This document shows positions 55,824 through 64,000 of a stretch of DNA of 64,000 nt, piece by piece. Location: contig NC_086349.1 in assembly GCF_036324505.1 (NCBI RefSeq), positions 27,809,259 to 27,873,258 of the forward strand, written 5' to 3'. Within the stretch, counting starts at the first letter, position 1, and each line of letters begins with the position of its first letter. The notes under the pieces were generated by a model. The model worked only from the letters and a program-made list of their open reading frames with translations. It was not told where the DNA came from and made no database searches. This DNA comes from Eleginops maclovinus. Lineage: Eukaryota > Chordata > Actinopteri > Perciformes > Eleginopidae. The position numbers and the translations under genes were made by a program.

Positions 55824-56655
55824 CATGTCCTTAGTCTGCTTGTGTTCAGCAAACTGTTTGCGGGCTTTCTTGAGCCTCATCTTTATTAGAGGCTTCTTTC
55901 TGGGACGACAGCCATGCAGACCCATTTGATACAGTGTGCGGCGTATGGTCTCTGAGCACCGACAGACTGACCCCCCACCCCTTTCACCTCTGCAGCAATG
56001 CTGGCAGCAGTCATACGTCTATTTTCAAGAGACAGCCTCTGGATATGACGCTGAGCACGTGCACTCAACCTCTTTGGTGGACAGTGGCGAGGCCTGTTCT
56101 GAGTGGAACCGGTCCTGTTAAACCGCTGTATGGTCTGGGCCACCGTGCTGCAGCTCAGTTTCAGGGTGCTCTCTCTTCTTATAGCCTCGGCCATCTTTAT
56201 GTAGAGCAACAGCTCTTTCTTTCAGATCCTCAGAGAGTTCTTTGCCATGAAGTGCCATGTTGAACTTCCAGTGACCAGTATGAGAGAGTGAGAGCGAAAC
56301 ACCAGATGTAACTCACCTGCTCCCATCACACCTGCTCCCCATCACACCTGCTCCCCATCACACCTGAGACCTGTAACACTAACGAGTCACATGACACCGG
56401 GGAGGGGAAATGGCTAATTTTGCACAATTTGGCCATTCTCACTTAGGGCGTACTCACCTTTGTTGCAGCGGGTTAGACATTAATGGCTGTGTTGAGTTAT
56501 TTTGAGGGCTCAGCAAATGTCCCCTGGTATCCCAGCTGTACACTGACTACTCTACACTGGATCAGAGGGTCATCTCTTCAGGGTTGTCCCAGGAGAAGAT
56601 ATAATAGTACATCTACACAAAGGTGAGGGGGTGCTCACTTTAGTGAGGTACTGTA
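55820..56655 (-). mobile_element. Truncated Tc1-like element, N-terminal half of transposase
   Basis: On the minus strand it encodes LKLSCSTVAQTIQRFNRTGS, the helix-turn-helix region, followed by RLSARAQRHIQRLSLENRR and SIAAEVKGVGGQSV, a typical Tc1 DNA-binding half. The DDE half is missing: sequence stops at the CA run. The other end (56455-56655) is the non-coding end of the same family, finishing GTGAGGTACTGTA. A 17-bp unit, CACCTGCTCCCCATCA, is repeated three times near 56320-56360. Confidence 0.75.
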
Positions 56656-56682
56656 TAATATATATATATACATACACACACT

Positions 56683-57400
56683 GCCCGGCCAGAAAAAGCC
56701 CCCCTCTGATATCCGTTGGACCGCCTTCAGCTTTGATCACACATTCTCTGTGGCATCGTTTCCACGAGCTTCTGCAACGTCTCAACATTTATTTCTGTCC
56801 TGCAATAATTTTGATCTTGTGTTGATGACGGGAGATTCAGACCACTGATCAAAGTCTTCTCCAGCACATCACAAAGACTCTCCATCGGGTTCAGGTCTGG
56901 ACTCTGGGGGGGCCGATCCATGTGTGAAATGATGTCTCATGCTCCCTGAACCACTCTCTCACAGTCTGAGCCGATGGATCCTGGCATTGTCCTCTTGGAA
57001 CATGCCCGCTCCATCAGGGAGAAGAGATCCATGGATGGAATAACCTGTCCTTCAGGATATTCAGGGAGTCAGCTGACCTCATTCTTTGGCGTTGCTGAAC
57101 CTAGACCAGACCAACTGCAGCCCCTCCAGATCATAGCCATGCCCCCACAGGCTGGTACAGTAGGCACTAGGCATGATGGGGGCATCACTTCAGCCGCCTC
57201 TCTTCTTACCCTGATCGCCCATCACTCTGGAACAGGGTCTGGACTCATCAGACCACACCTTCGTCCATTGCTCCAGAGTCCAATCTTTACGCTCCCTAGC
57301 AAACTGAAGCCGATTTTTCTGATTAGCCTCACTGAGAAGTGGTTTCAAATTACCCCGTCGTTCCAAGGGGGGCCCACTGCAGGGGGGGGGGAGTCAGTGA
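56683..57400 (-). mobile_element. Second Tc1-like remnant, catalytic half
   Basis: Minus-strand pieces read LQFARERKDWTLEQW, VWSDES (first catalytic Asp) and RPPQSPDLNPMESLCDVLEK (third catalytic residue region), separated by stops and frameshifts. The family differs from the elements at 36738 and 55820. Outer ends are not clear. Confidence 0.65.
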
Positions 57401-57668
57401 TCGGACCAGTGTATCAGTCCCATGTTAGCCCCGTGTCGCTCCTGTAAGGTGACCAAGGGATTCATTTAGGCCAGTACAGTAGGCCGATGAACGATGCTTC
57501 TGTTTGTTGGAAATCGCGTGGCAGCAGCTCAGATGTTTGTGAGTACTCTTCTCTTTCCTGCTATTTCTTCAGCCTGCCTGTGCGCACCACTGTCTGTGTC
57601 TGTAGATTTTACCACGCATCGGTTTCGCCAGGTCAGAATTTACAGTCGCATTAATCCACTCAGTAGAC

Positions 57669-57717
57669 CAGGGGTTCTCAAAGGGGGCGCTGGCCCAAAA
57701 CAGGTTGAGAACCCCTG
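57669..57717. mobile_element. 49-bp palindromic hAT-like mini-element
   Basis: Begins CAGGGGTTCTCAA and ends TTGAGAACCCCTG, perfect 13-bp inverted ends with only 23 bp between them. Flanks CAGTAGAC (57661-57668) and CAGTAAGT (57718-57725) share their first five bases and may be a decayed 8-bp target duplication. The ends are those of a common vertebrate hAT family. Confidence 0.7.
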
Positions 57718-57806
57718 CAGTAAGTCATGTGAATGAGTGATGATCTCAATAATGCTGAAAGTTAACGTTAGTGTAATGTTTCCCTTGTGCTGGTGTCTGC
57801 ACCTCT

Positions 57807-57820
57807 CCACTAGACGGCAG
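57807..57820 (+). promoter_or_regulatory. CTCF-like site, one mismatch
   Basis: CCACTAGACGGCAG fits CCASYAGRKGGCRS except for C at the K position. It is on the plus strand, opposite to the two sites near slc52a3. A weaker candidate, CCTGCAGGGGGCGT, follows at 58116. Confidence 0.4.
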
Positions 57821-57839
57821 TCTCACCTCACATTACACT

Positions 57840-57941
<102 letters not shown>

Positions 57942-58276
57942 ACATCTCATTTACAAAGTGTTTTCCTTTGATGATCTTACCTGTATCACCTTTTATATGG
58001 TTGTACCTCCCTGGTGGAATTCTTCCAGGATGCCTGTGTAGATCTCCTGAGTTAACATACTGAGTGACAGCAGTTGAAGTATCTGTTGTATTTTTCCATT
58101 GCTGCGATACTGAGTTGTGCCTGCAGGGGGCGTGTTTTTAACTCTCATGAACACACTGCTGCTGGTTTGAGTTTTCACTTTTTATTTGTGTTGCCTAACT
58201 TTCATTGTAAGGTCAATAATGGTGAGTTAAATTTCCACTTTTTGTTCTGCAGCTGCTAAAAAGTACTGTAGAGAAG

Positions 58277-59388
58277 TACAGGGCAGGAGAGGACTCTTTA
58301 AAGTAGAGACTCTACATACTGATATACACCTGAACATCAGCAGGAGAGGACTCTTTAAAGTAGAGACACTACATACTGATATACACCTGAACATCAGCAG
58401 GAGAGGACTCTTTAAAGTAGAGACACTACATACTGATATACACCTGAACATCAGCAGGAGAGGACTCTTTAAAGTAGAGACTCTACATACTGATATACAC
58501 CTGAACATCAGCAGGAGAGGACTCTTTAAAGTAGAGACACTACATACTGATATACACCTGAACATCAGCAGGAGAGGACTCTTTAAAGTAGAGACTCTAC
58601 ATACTGATATACACCTGAACATCAGCAGGAGAGGACTCTTTAAAGTAGAGACTCTACATACTGATATACACCTGAACATCAGCAGGAGAGGACTCTTTAA
58701 AGTAGAGACACTACATACTGATATACACCTGAACATCAGCAGGAGAGGACTCTTTAAAGTAGAGACGCTACATACTGATATACACCTGAACATCAGCAGG
58801 AGAGGACTCTTTAAAGTAGAGACACTACATACTGATATACACCTGAACATCACCAGGAGAGGACTCTTTAAAGTAGAGACACTACATACTGATATACACC
58901 TGAACATCAGCAGGAGAGGACTCTTTAAAGTAGAGACACTACATACTGATATACACCTGAACATCAGCAGGAGAGGACTCTTTAAAGTAGAGACTCTACA
59001 TACTGATATACACCTGAACATCAGCAGGAGAGGACTCTTTAAAGTAGAGACACTACATACTGATATACACCTGAACATCAGCAGGAGAGGACTCTTTAAA
59101 GTAGAGACACTACATACTGATATACACCTGAACATCAGCAGGAGAGGACTCTTTAAAGTAGAGACACTACATACTGATATACACCTGAACATCAGCAGGA
59201 GAGGACTCTTTAAAGTAGAGACACTACATACTGATATACACCTGAACATCAGCAGGAGAGGACTCTTTAAAGTAGAGACACTACATACTGATATACACCT
59301 GAACATCAGCAGGAGAGGACTCTTTAAAGTAGAGACACTACATACTGATAGTACACCTGAACATCAGCAGGAGAGGACTCTTTAAAGT
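58277..59388 (-). repeat. 57-bp minisatellite, inverse orientation, about 19-20 copies
   Basis: Same unit as at 12378-13612, here as its reverse complement (GAGGACTCTTTAAAGTAGAG then ACTACATACTGATATACACC). Variation again alternates between GAGACTC and GAGACAC. Flanks do not match those of the first array. The last unit has a one-base insertion (GATAGTACACC). It lies about 500 bp upstream of cebpb. The 359-residue minus-strand frame is an artefact of the 19-codon period. Confidence 0.95.
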
Positions 59389-59720
59389 ACTTGTACTTTA
59401 CCTTTTTTTGAGTATTTATATTTGATGCTACCTCATACTTACATTTATCCGGCAGCTCTTGATACTTTGCATTTTGAAATTATACAGGACTATGAAAACC
59501 AAAGTAAAGTTTTAACTGCAGGACTTTAACTTGTGAGTATTTGTACACAGTGGCATCAATACTTCTGCTTGTACTTGTGTTTGGAGTATAGTTATACTTT
59601 GCAAACTGTAATATATGTACTTAAACTTGAGGGACAGCTTTACAGTAACAGTATTTCTACTTAACTTTTATTTCGGATGAAGTTTTTCTCTCCGCCGCGT
59701 CACGCACCTGCCCAGCTTTA
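59389..59720. repeat. ACTTGTACTTTAC-type dispersed repeat upstream of cebpb
   Basis: Words such as TACTTGTACTTTACC, GTATTTGTACACAGTGGCAT and GTACTTAAACTTGAG place it in the same broad family as 26090 and 44690. It is diverged and lacks tandem expansion. Confidence 0.5.
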
Positions 59721-59722
59721 AG

Positions 59723-59750
59723 CCCCGCCCCCCTCCATATCTAATAAAAC
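59723..59750 (+). promoter_or_regulatory. Candidate cebpb core promoter (GC box and TATA-like)
   Basis: A GC box CCCCGCCCCC (59723-59732) is followed by TAATAAAA (59742-59749), about 150 bp before the cebpb start codon. The spacing suits a short 5' untranslated region with a start near 59775, but no start-site evidence is available. Confidence 0.45.
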
Positions 59751-59901
59751 CCCCGGAGACCGGAAGACCTGTCACTGCGAGCCGAGCCTCCTCAGAACTA
59801 CTTTCTCACACGGAGGGGATCTAAAACCACATCACACCCCCTCCCCAAAACACCGCGAGCGTCTCCGCAGACGCTCCTGCTCTTACTGCGCGTGCAGCTC
59901 C

Positions 59902-60723
59902 ATGGAAGTGGCCGGCTTCTACGACGAGGAGGGCGGCTTCCGCAGAGACCCCCACCATACCCCCCATCACACCGGCCCCTGGAGGCTCGGAGACCCGATG
60001 ACGGAGCTGGAGGAGCGGGAGAGAGCCATCGACTTCAGTGCATACCTGGAGCAGCAGAACCAGCAGAACCAGCAGAACCAGAACCAGCAGAACCAACAGG
60101 ACGTGTTCTCAGACTTCCTGCTGGAGAACAAGATCAAGAGGGGGGTCTCGGCTCTGCACAAGAACTACTCCCTGCTGAACCAGCTTGAGGACCCCCTACG
60201 GGACCCCCAGCATTACGCGCACCTCGGCTACGCGGAGCTGCAGGACACGCGCATGGATAGCGTGCTGAACCCCGCGAGTCGGTACCGAGAGGACAGCCGG
60301 GAGGACGGGAAGATGGACAACGGGTCTTCGGGCTTCGATATGCGGTCCTACATCCACTACCAGCAGTCCGCCAGCGGCAGCATGGGCAACCTGTCCAGCG
60401 CGTCCTCCTCCTCCTCCACCTGCTCCAGTCCGACCAGAACCCCCCAAACCTCGGCTCCGGGGGGCGGGAAGGTGTCCAGCAGCATGAAGCCCAACAAGAA
60501 GAAGCGGCTGGACAAGGACAGCGACGAGTACCGGGTCCGGAGGGAGAGGAACAACCTGGCGGTGCGGAAGAGCAGAGACAAAGCCAAGATGCGTAATCTG
60601 GAGACGCAGCACAAAGTCCTGGAGCTCGCGGCGGAGAACGACCGGCTGCAGAAGCGCGTGGAGCAGCTGTCCCGAGAGCTGAGCACCCTGCGGAACCTGC
60701 TGTCCGCCACCGGGACTTGCTAG
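59902..60723 (+). CDS. cebpb: CCAAT/enhancer-binding protein beta
   Basis: Nuclear bZIP transcription factor in inflammation, adipocyte and liver gene control. It is intronless, as in other vertebrates, with 273 residues (human 345). The N-terminus [10 protein letters not shown] and [10 protein letters not shown] (41-50) match the conserved transactivation boxes. [11 protein letters not shown] (67-77) matches the FLSDLF-type box. Residues 51-66 are a Gln/Asn run ([17 protein letters not shown]). The basic region is at about 207-235 ([20 protein letters not shown]), followed by a leucine zipper to about 268. The end is ATGTC, like the mammalian SGHC. The Pro/Ala-rich stretches that lengthen mammalian forms are missing. 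Met33 and Met147 ([10 protein letters not shown]) lie where internal starts could give shorter LAP/LIP-like forms. It keeps the mammalian gene order with peds1 and ube2v1. Confidence 0.95.
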   Translation: MEVAGFYDEEGGFRRDPHHTPHHTGPWRLGDPMTELEERERAIDFSAYLEQQNQQNQQNQNQQNQQDVFSDFLLENKIKRGVSALHKNYSLLNQLEDPLRDPQHYAHLGYAELQDTRMDSVLNPASRYREDSREDGKMDNGSSGFDMRSYIHYQQSASGSMGNLSSASSSSSTCSSPTRTPQTSAPGGGKVSSSMKPNKKKRLDKDSDEYRVRRERNNLAVRKSRDKAKMRNLETQHKVLELAAENDRLQKRVEQLSRELSTLRNLLSATGTC

Positions 60724-60810
60724 AACCGGGACTCACCGGGACTCTAAAGACACGGTACACGGGTTTACACGGACACTATGGGACGCATGGATTATTGCGC
60801 ACGGATTGTT

Positions 60811-60820
60811 ATTGCGCAAT
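60811..60820. promoter_or_regulatory. Palindromic C/EBP site (ATTGCGCAAT) in the cebpb 3' region
   Basis: ATTGCGCAAT is the optimal C/EBP dimer site. It lies 88 bp after the cebpb stop codon. ATTGCGCA occurs again at 60794-60801, and a variant ATTGCACAAT at 61098-61107 in a duplicated segment. Confidence 0.5.
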
Positions 60821-60853
60821 CCTTCTCTGATCGTTCACATGTCTCGTCAGATG

Positions 60854-60856
<3 letters not shown>

Positions 60857-60944
<88 letters not shown>
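60857..60944. repeat. (TG)n microsatellite in the cebpb 3' region
   Basis: TG run of about 88 bp, 134 bp after the stop codon. Confidence 0.96.
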
Positions 60945-60946
<2 letters not shown>

Positions 60947-61407
60947 CATAGCAGGATTTTATGAAAACAGAGGTCCAAAATCACCCTGCTGTCGGGGACA
61001 TGCTCCCTCTGGTTTGGTTTTCTTGAGATGTGTGGCTTTGAGACTTTTGGAGGGCACCTGGACTCTGACGTCAGTGGAAGTGCATGGAAATCAGGTTATT
61101 GCACAATCCTCCTCTCAGATTGTTCACCTGTCCCCTCGATGTCATGTATGTTTGTTCTTGGCCATGTATGCAGTACCGAGGTCCAAAAATCACCCTGCTA
61201 TAGGGGGGGGGGGGGGGGTGGGGCTTCTGCTCTTCAGACGTGCTTTTTAAGGCTCTTAGGGGCGAAAGGTGGAATTGAATGTCAGTGTGCAGCATGGTAA
61301 TTCAACTTGCAGTAGTGATGCATCAAAATCAGGTTCAACATTCCAGTGAGTGATCCCCAGTGTGGTCTGTGTGTCCAAGAGGAGGCTAAAGGATCCAGAA
61401 TGTGTGG

Positions 61408-61413
61408 GAATAA
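61408..61413 (+). terminator. Candidate cebpb polyadenylation signal
   Basis: AATAAA, 685 bp after the stop codon. If used, the message would include both copies of the duplicated C/EBP-site segment. Confidence 0.3.
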
Positions 61414-61589
61414 ATGTTAGATATAAGTGAAGGTGGAAATCCACACGACAGACACCTCCCTTCAAAACCAACACTTTATGGCAGCGGAATAACAGCACAC
61501 TGCTGCACCCTGACATCCAACATGACTTCATCGCCTCATAATCACCCCGAAAAATAACCCCAGACCCGGACATTGGTGTGTGTGTACGG

Positions 61590-61641
<52 letters not shown>
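61590..61641. repeat. (TG)n microsatellite
   Basis: TG run of about 50 bp. Confidence 0.95.
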
Positions 61642-61642
<1 letters not shown>

Positions 61643-62203
61643 CAGTGTTTCTGTGATTTCTTACAGTTTTATCTGGAGCAGTGTGTGTCGGGGGAGAGTT
61701 TGTGCTGCAGTGAAATGATGCAACTCTCTGTAATAGTGTTGGCAATGAATGAAATAAGTCTTAATTATTTAATATTAACAGAGAGTGGGGGGGGGGTGCT
61801 GTAATTGTACTTGATATTTTATTGAATTAAACAGATTTATACTTTTGTCTAAAAACAGTTTGTTTGTAATTTATTTTCTGGTGTTTTCTGAAGCAGACGC
61901 AGACAGGAGGGGCGTCTGTGTTCACTTCAGGGTTTCACACACGACATATTGCAGATAGAAAATGGCTCGACAGAAAGCTGCTGTATTGTTATTTAGGATA
62001 ATGGGCTCACATAGGAACTGCATGTGGGTTTTAGGACATGGAGCGAATTCAGCCCCAAAATAAAGGCAAAAGCTGCAGATTATTTCATCTGTGAAACACG
62101 TCCATCCCAGTCTCTGAACGCACCTCACGGTACGTTTAGAGCATTAATGTCAGAAAGTCCTCTGAAATGTGAAGATCTATATCACATTAAAGGGATGATT
62201 TCT

Positions 62204-62319
62204 GGACAAAGCAAGACATTTAAAGACCTGATCTGCTGATTACGTTCTCTATTAATTGTGAAACAGTGGATCAGCTCCATCCCAGTTTCTCTCAGGTCTT
62301 TAAATGTCTTCTTTTGTCC
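62204..62319. repeat. Inverted repeat, 28-bp arms
   Basis: Arm 62204-62231 and arm 62292-62319 are complementary at 26 of 28 positions (core GACATTTAAAGACCTGA against TCAGGTCTTTAAATGTC), with a 60-bp loop. A transcript would form a stable hairpin. The same core word recurs near 63109 and 30257. Confidence 0.75.
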
Positions 62320-63500
62320 AAAAATAATAACTTTAATATCAAATGAAAGGCAGCAAATCTCCACATTTCAGAGCCCTTTCTGACATCATGGCATAGAGCC
62401 ATACTGTAATGATTCATTTATCAGACAGTTTAGTAATAATGTTAATGATAATTCACTAACTGTGCATCTCTAGCTTCAATTCTTTGATATTTTATTGTTT
62501 CCACACAGCAGAAAACAGCCTTTCATCCGAGTTACTGATAAAATGAGGATTTATAAGTGAAATAGTGTGACTTTCAACAGCATTGAGAAACTCTCCGTTC
62601 CTCTGCGTACTCAGAGTGACACAGAAATCCTGAGACATGCAAAAATCTGCTGATTAATTTCCCTTTTACTCTGAAAATAGTGGAAACTGTCCACCACAGT
62701 CTCTCTGAGCTCTTCACATGTCTGGTTCTGGCGTGTAAATCAAAAGAATAAAGACTTGATTTGATATGAAGGTTAGACAAACAGCGAATCTCCTTGTTTC
62801 AGAAAACCGTTTTTTAATCAGAGCTTTTTACGTTCATTTCCTATTAACTGACTCGTTCTGCATCTTCACTTTAAGTGTTTAATATTGTTCCACTCAGCAG
62901 TGTGTTGTACTTCAGCCTCTCTGTTAGTGAATATAAAGGGAGGATTTATATGTGAAATGGTGTTGTTCTGTATCCATCACAAACCCACTGACTCTCAGCA
63001 GTATCTCCGTTCTTCTGCTTACTCACTGAGTGACACAGAAATCCTGACACATGCAAAAATATGCTGATTAATTTATCATTTTAAGTTGTGCAATAGTGAC
63101 GATAGCTCTTTAAATGTCTTGTTCTGTCCAAAAAGAATCCATTTTCTATGATATAAAACACAGGAAGGCTGCAGATCTTCACATTTTAAAGCCTTTTCTG
63201 ACTTTGTTGCAGAAAAAACCCGCTGATAATTAATTTATCCGACGGTTTTCAGCCATTATCCATGTTTATTGACTAATGTGTGAACTCTTTCTTATTCACT
63301 GGTTCCACCCAGCAGAGAATGGTGTTCAATCAGTGGCACATTATATAAAAGGAGCTTTCTTAGTGGAACAGTGTTTTTCTCCAGTCCCCAACAGGCTTTA
63401 TGAACTCTAACTCTTCCACTGATTGAGCGCCACAGAAGTCCTGGGATCCTAAAACTCTCCGATGTGTCCTGCAGGGATTGTGCTGACCCAGCAGAAACAC
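62260..63500 (+). repeat. Three diverged tandem units of about 400 bp
   Basis: Landmarks recur in order: GTGACACAGAAATCCTGA then ACATGCAAAAATCTGCTGAT at about 62615-62655; the same with CTGACACATGC at about 63030-63068; and a weaker GCGCCACAGAAGTCCTG at about 63427. AGCTCTTTAAATGTCTTGTT-like and CCACTCAGCAGTG-like words also repeat at the same spacing. No coding potential seen. Confidence 0.65.
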
Positions 63501-63785
63501 AGACTCTGACACGTTAGCTTTATCTTTAGCACGGCGCTCTGTCAATAGTCTGCCGGGTCCACTGGCCCGGAGACGGGTTCAAGGTCGCTGGGGGATTAAT
63601 CAGCAACTAGCCTCCTCTCACACTGCGGGTCAAACCCCGCTGCAGCCCCGCCGAGGAAAGAAGGAGTCAGAGGAGGGAGGGGGGAGGAGTGTGTGCACAA
63701 ACTGAAACCTGTCAGTGAGTAACCAGCTGACCTCAGACAGGGAGGGGACACAGGTATCTGCTGAGGATCCATGAGCTTAAACTGT

Positions 63786-63904
<119 letters not shown>

Positions 63905-64000
63905 GAACTTAGACGTTTTTACAGGATTAAAGAAAAGTGGAAGATATCAGAGCTCCTTCATCGCCCCACGAAGATGTGAGTGTTCGTAGTTACAGCGGAG

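Larger units (their letters stand above)
60806..61212 (+). repeat. Diverged tandem duplication in the cebpb 3' region
   Basis: First copy: ATTGCGCAATCCTTCTCTGA, TTCACATGTC and, after the TG run, GAGGTCCAAAATCACCCTGC. Second copy from 61098: ATTGCACAATCCTCCTCTCA, TTCACCTGTC and GAGGTCCAAAAATCACCCTG. The TG run expanded only in the first. Confidence 0.75.

Noticed and set aside
60134..60760. 208-residue minus-strand frame over cebpb
   Set aside because: Antisense shadow of the cebpb coding sequence, Arg/Ser/Pro-rich with no domain.

Overview
This window is vertebrate, almost certainly teleost fish, chromosomal DNA. Intron-split genes have GT-AG boundaries, very long CA/TG microsatellites occur every few kilobases, and there are Tc1-like and hAT transposons, tRNA-type SINEs, and remnants of a fish-type NLR gene with a B30.2 exon. 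It contains no bacterial-style operons, rRNA genes or CRISPR arrays. Species cannot be named from the sequence.

Layout. 1-18.7 kb has no gene I can recognise. It holds an AT-rich block, local duplications, a 3.7-kb inverted repeat whose arms are made of a 45-bp minisatellite (7.5-11.2 kb), a 57-bp minisatellite (12.4-13.6 kb), a 14-bp array (16.0-16.9 kb) and a CA-rich 15/23-bp array (17.2-18.1 kb). 18.8-21.1 kb is slc52a3 (minus strand, riboflavin transporter). 21.5-28 kb is repeats: a hAT fragment, a decayed Tc1 split by a hAT element with a clean 8-bp duplication, and a 1.4-kb 32-bp minisatellite. 28.6-36.3 kb is ube2v1 (minus). Its first intron is crossed by a 500-N gap, and the sequence on the two sides of the gap is the same locus twice. 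The left copy is degraded and lacks a 1.6-kb Tc1 insertion found in the right copy, so this looks like an unmerged assembly overlap. 41.7-45.7 kb is peds1/tmem189 (minus). 46.6-50.2 kb is pink1 (plus), head to head with peds1. 51.1-53.3 kb is a broken NLR/B30.2 gene. 53.7-57.7 kb is a 23-bp array, a truncated LINE, two Tc1 remnants and a 49-bp hAT-like palindrome. 58.3-59.4 kb repeats the 57-bp minisatellite in inverse orientation. 59.9-60.7 kb is the single-exon gene cebpb (plus). 60.7-64 kb is its 3' flank, with C/EBP-type sites and tandem duplications.

The gene order ube2v1-peds1-cebpb matches the mammalian UBE2V1-TMEM189-CEBPB block. Reading phase is kept so that peds1 exon 5 could splice in frame to ube2v1 exon 2, as in the human Kua-UEV readthrough. 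The products otherwise serve separate processes: riboflavin uptake, K63 ubiquitin chain building, plasmalogen synthesis, mitochondrial quality control and bZIP transcription control. I found no clearly new multi-gene system. The most unusual items are the minisatellite inverted repeat, the splice-donor-amplifying repeat in pink1 intron 1, and the duplicated, Tc1-polymorphic assembly junction.
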